The notes under the pieces: model-generated
Seen by the model: the letters and a program-made list of their open reading frames with translations, nothing else
Told to the model about the DNA's origin: nothing
The model's database searches: none
Shown: piece by piece, positions 5,543 through 6,163 of the stretch
How positions within the stretch are numbered: the stretch's first letter is position 1
Layout of the letters: each line of letters opens with the position of its first letter
Program-made: the position numbers and the translations under genes
From: CAADGU01 sp964467705
GTDB taxonomy: Bacteria; Chloroflexota; Anaerolineae; Promineifilales; Promineifilaceae
Reading direction: 5' to 3'
Length of the DNA stretch: 6,163 nucleotides
Assembly: GCA_964467705.1 (NCBI GenBank)
Contig: CAYXUZ010000253.1
Coordinates: forward strand, 1-6,163

Positions 5543-6163
5543 ATGAGTGAAGAAGCAATTGTGTTAAACGGCCGTTACCAACTCATTGAGCGTGTGGGCA
5601 GTGGTGGCATGGCGGTGGTGTACAAAGCGCAGGATCGGGCGTTGGGGCGCATTGTGGCGATCAAGATGCTGCAAGAGAGCCTGACCAGTGATGAAGGTTT
5701 TTTGCGTCGTTTCCAGCGCGAAGCGCACGCCGCCGCTAATCTGACCCACCCCAATATCGTTACCGTGCATGACATTGGGCAAGACGGCCATCGCTATTAC
5801 ATCGTCATGGAGTTTGTAGACGGCCGTACCCTGAAACAGCTCATTCGCCAATATGCCGAGAACGGCCGTTTTATGCCCATCAACCAGGTGCTTGACCTGA
5901 CCGTGCAGGTTTGCAACGGCATTGGCTATGCCCACCGCGCCAACCTGGTTCACTGCGACGTGAAGCCGCAAAACATCCTGGTGACACATGATGAGCAGGT
6001 GAAGGTGGCCGACTTTGGCATTGCCCGCGCCATGAGCCAGGCCACCCAACAGTTAACTACCGACCAGGTATGGGGCACACCCCAATACTTTTCGCCTGAA
6101 CAGGCGGCCGGAGAAATGCCCACCCCAGCCTCGGATGTGTATGCCATTGGTGTGTTGATGTTT
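5543..6163 (+). CDS. PknB-type serine/threonine protein kinase, N-terminal 207 residues (cut by window end)
   Basis: The kinase domain begins almost at once: YQLIERVGSGGMAVVYKA (12-29, glycine-rich loop), VAIK with K41 (ATP-binding lysine), E60 of helix C, catalytic loop H137-C-D139-V-K141-P-Q-N144, DFG 157-159, GTPQYFSPEQ (178-187, the APE-equivalent) and D198 in SDVYAIGVL. All residues for phosphotransfer from ATP to Ser/Thr are present. The usual HRD arginine is Cys138, making it a non-RD kinase. The rest of the domain and any membrane helix or sensor domain lie outside the window, so the signal it reads is unknown. It is transcribed divergently from the YfhO gene with 67 bp between start codons. 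ATG at 5543 lacks a Shine-Dalgarno but sits at the predicted transcription start. Three ACGGCCGT copies in it encode N/D-G-R. Confidence 0.95.
   Translation, partial: MSEEAIVLNGRYQLIERVGSGGMAVVYKAQDRALGRIVAIKMLQESLTSDEGFLRRFQREAHAAANLTHPNIVTVHDIGQDGHRYYIVMEFVDGRTLKQLIRQYAENGRFMPINQVLDLTVQVCNGIGYAHRANLVHCDVKPQNILVTHDEQVKVADFGIARAMSQATQQLTTDQVWGTPQYFSPEQAAGEMPTPASDVYAIGVLMF

Larger units (their letters stand above)
1421..5869. repeat. Dispersed octamer palindrome ACGGCCGT, 16 copies (HIP1-like)
   Basis: Exact copies start at 1421, 1661, 2682, 2919, 2976, 3183, 3441, 4034, 4121, 4139, 5093, 5297, 5476, 5568, 5820 and 5862. Two are in the peptidase, ten in the YfhO gene, one in the divergent intergenic region and three in the kinase. 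By base composition about 0.1-0.15 copies would be expected in this length. Of 22 CGGCCG hexamers seen, 16 are flanked by A and T, so the octamer and not just the hexamer is over-represented. Confidence 0.85.

Noticed and set aside
5528..5557. Minus-strand promoter for the YfhO gene (TTGCTT, 17 bp, TTGTAA)
   Set aside because: Spacing is right but both boxes match consensus poorly and overlap the much better plus-strand -10 box.

Overview
The window looks like accessory chromosome from a GC-moderate, probably filamentous or multicellular-type bacterium. My best guess is Chloroflexota (Anaerolineae/Ardenticatenia/Caldilineae-like). This is inference from three things: a PknB-type kinase with an HCD catalytic loop, a YfhO-type membrane protein, and secreted proteins and 7-8 bp tandem repeats of a style I associate with that phylum. 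No marker gene proves it. A 10-N run shows the sequence is a draft scaffold, probably metagenomic.

Layout. (1) 1-2187, minus strand: a secreted zinc metallopeptidase of the thermolysin/fungalysin (gluzincin) type with signal peptide, FTP and PepSY propeptide regions, an HELGH catalytic motif and C-terminal Ig/FN3-like domains; its C-terminus lies beyond base 1. (2) 2188-2578: intergenic. It holds the peptidase ribosome binding site, a 160-bp inverted-repeat (MITE/REP-like) element at 2207-2366, about 90 bp of AT-rich sequence with only a 12-bp palindrome (GTTGA-TC-TCAAC, 2414-2425), and a doubtful 51-residue plus-strand ORF with a good Shine-Dalgarno. (3) 2579-5475, minus strand: one large YfhO-family membrane protein gene, artificially split by the assembly gap at 3476-3485. 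(4) 5476-5542: a 67-bp divergent intergenic region with a near-consensus sigma-70 promoter for the plus-strand kinase. (5) 5543-6163, plus strand: the N-terminal 207 residues of a PknB-like Ser/Thr kinase, cut by the window end.

The three main genes have no evident shared pathway. The peptidase acts outside the cell, YfhO proteins are polytopic membrane proteins linked to cell-surface glycosylation in Firmicutes, and the kinase is a cytosolic or membrane-anchored signalling protein. A loose cell-surface theme is all that can be inferred.

The most striking signal is not a gene. The 8-bp palindrome ACGGCCGT occurs 16 times, about 100-fold above chance, in a manner resembling the cyanobacterial HIP1 octamer. 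Every copy within a given gene sits in the same codon frame. Arrays of 7-8 bp tandem repeats also occur, two sets of them translated in frame inside the YfhO gene.
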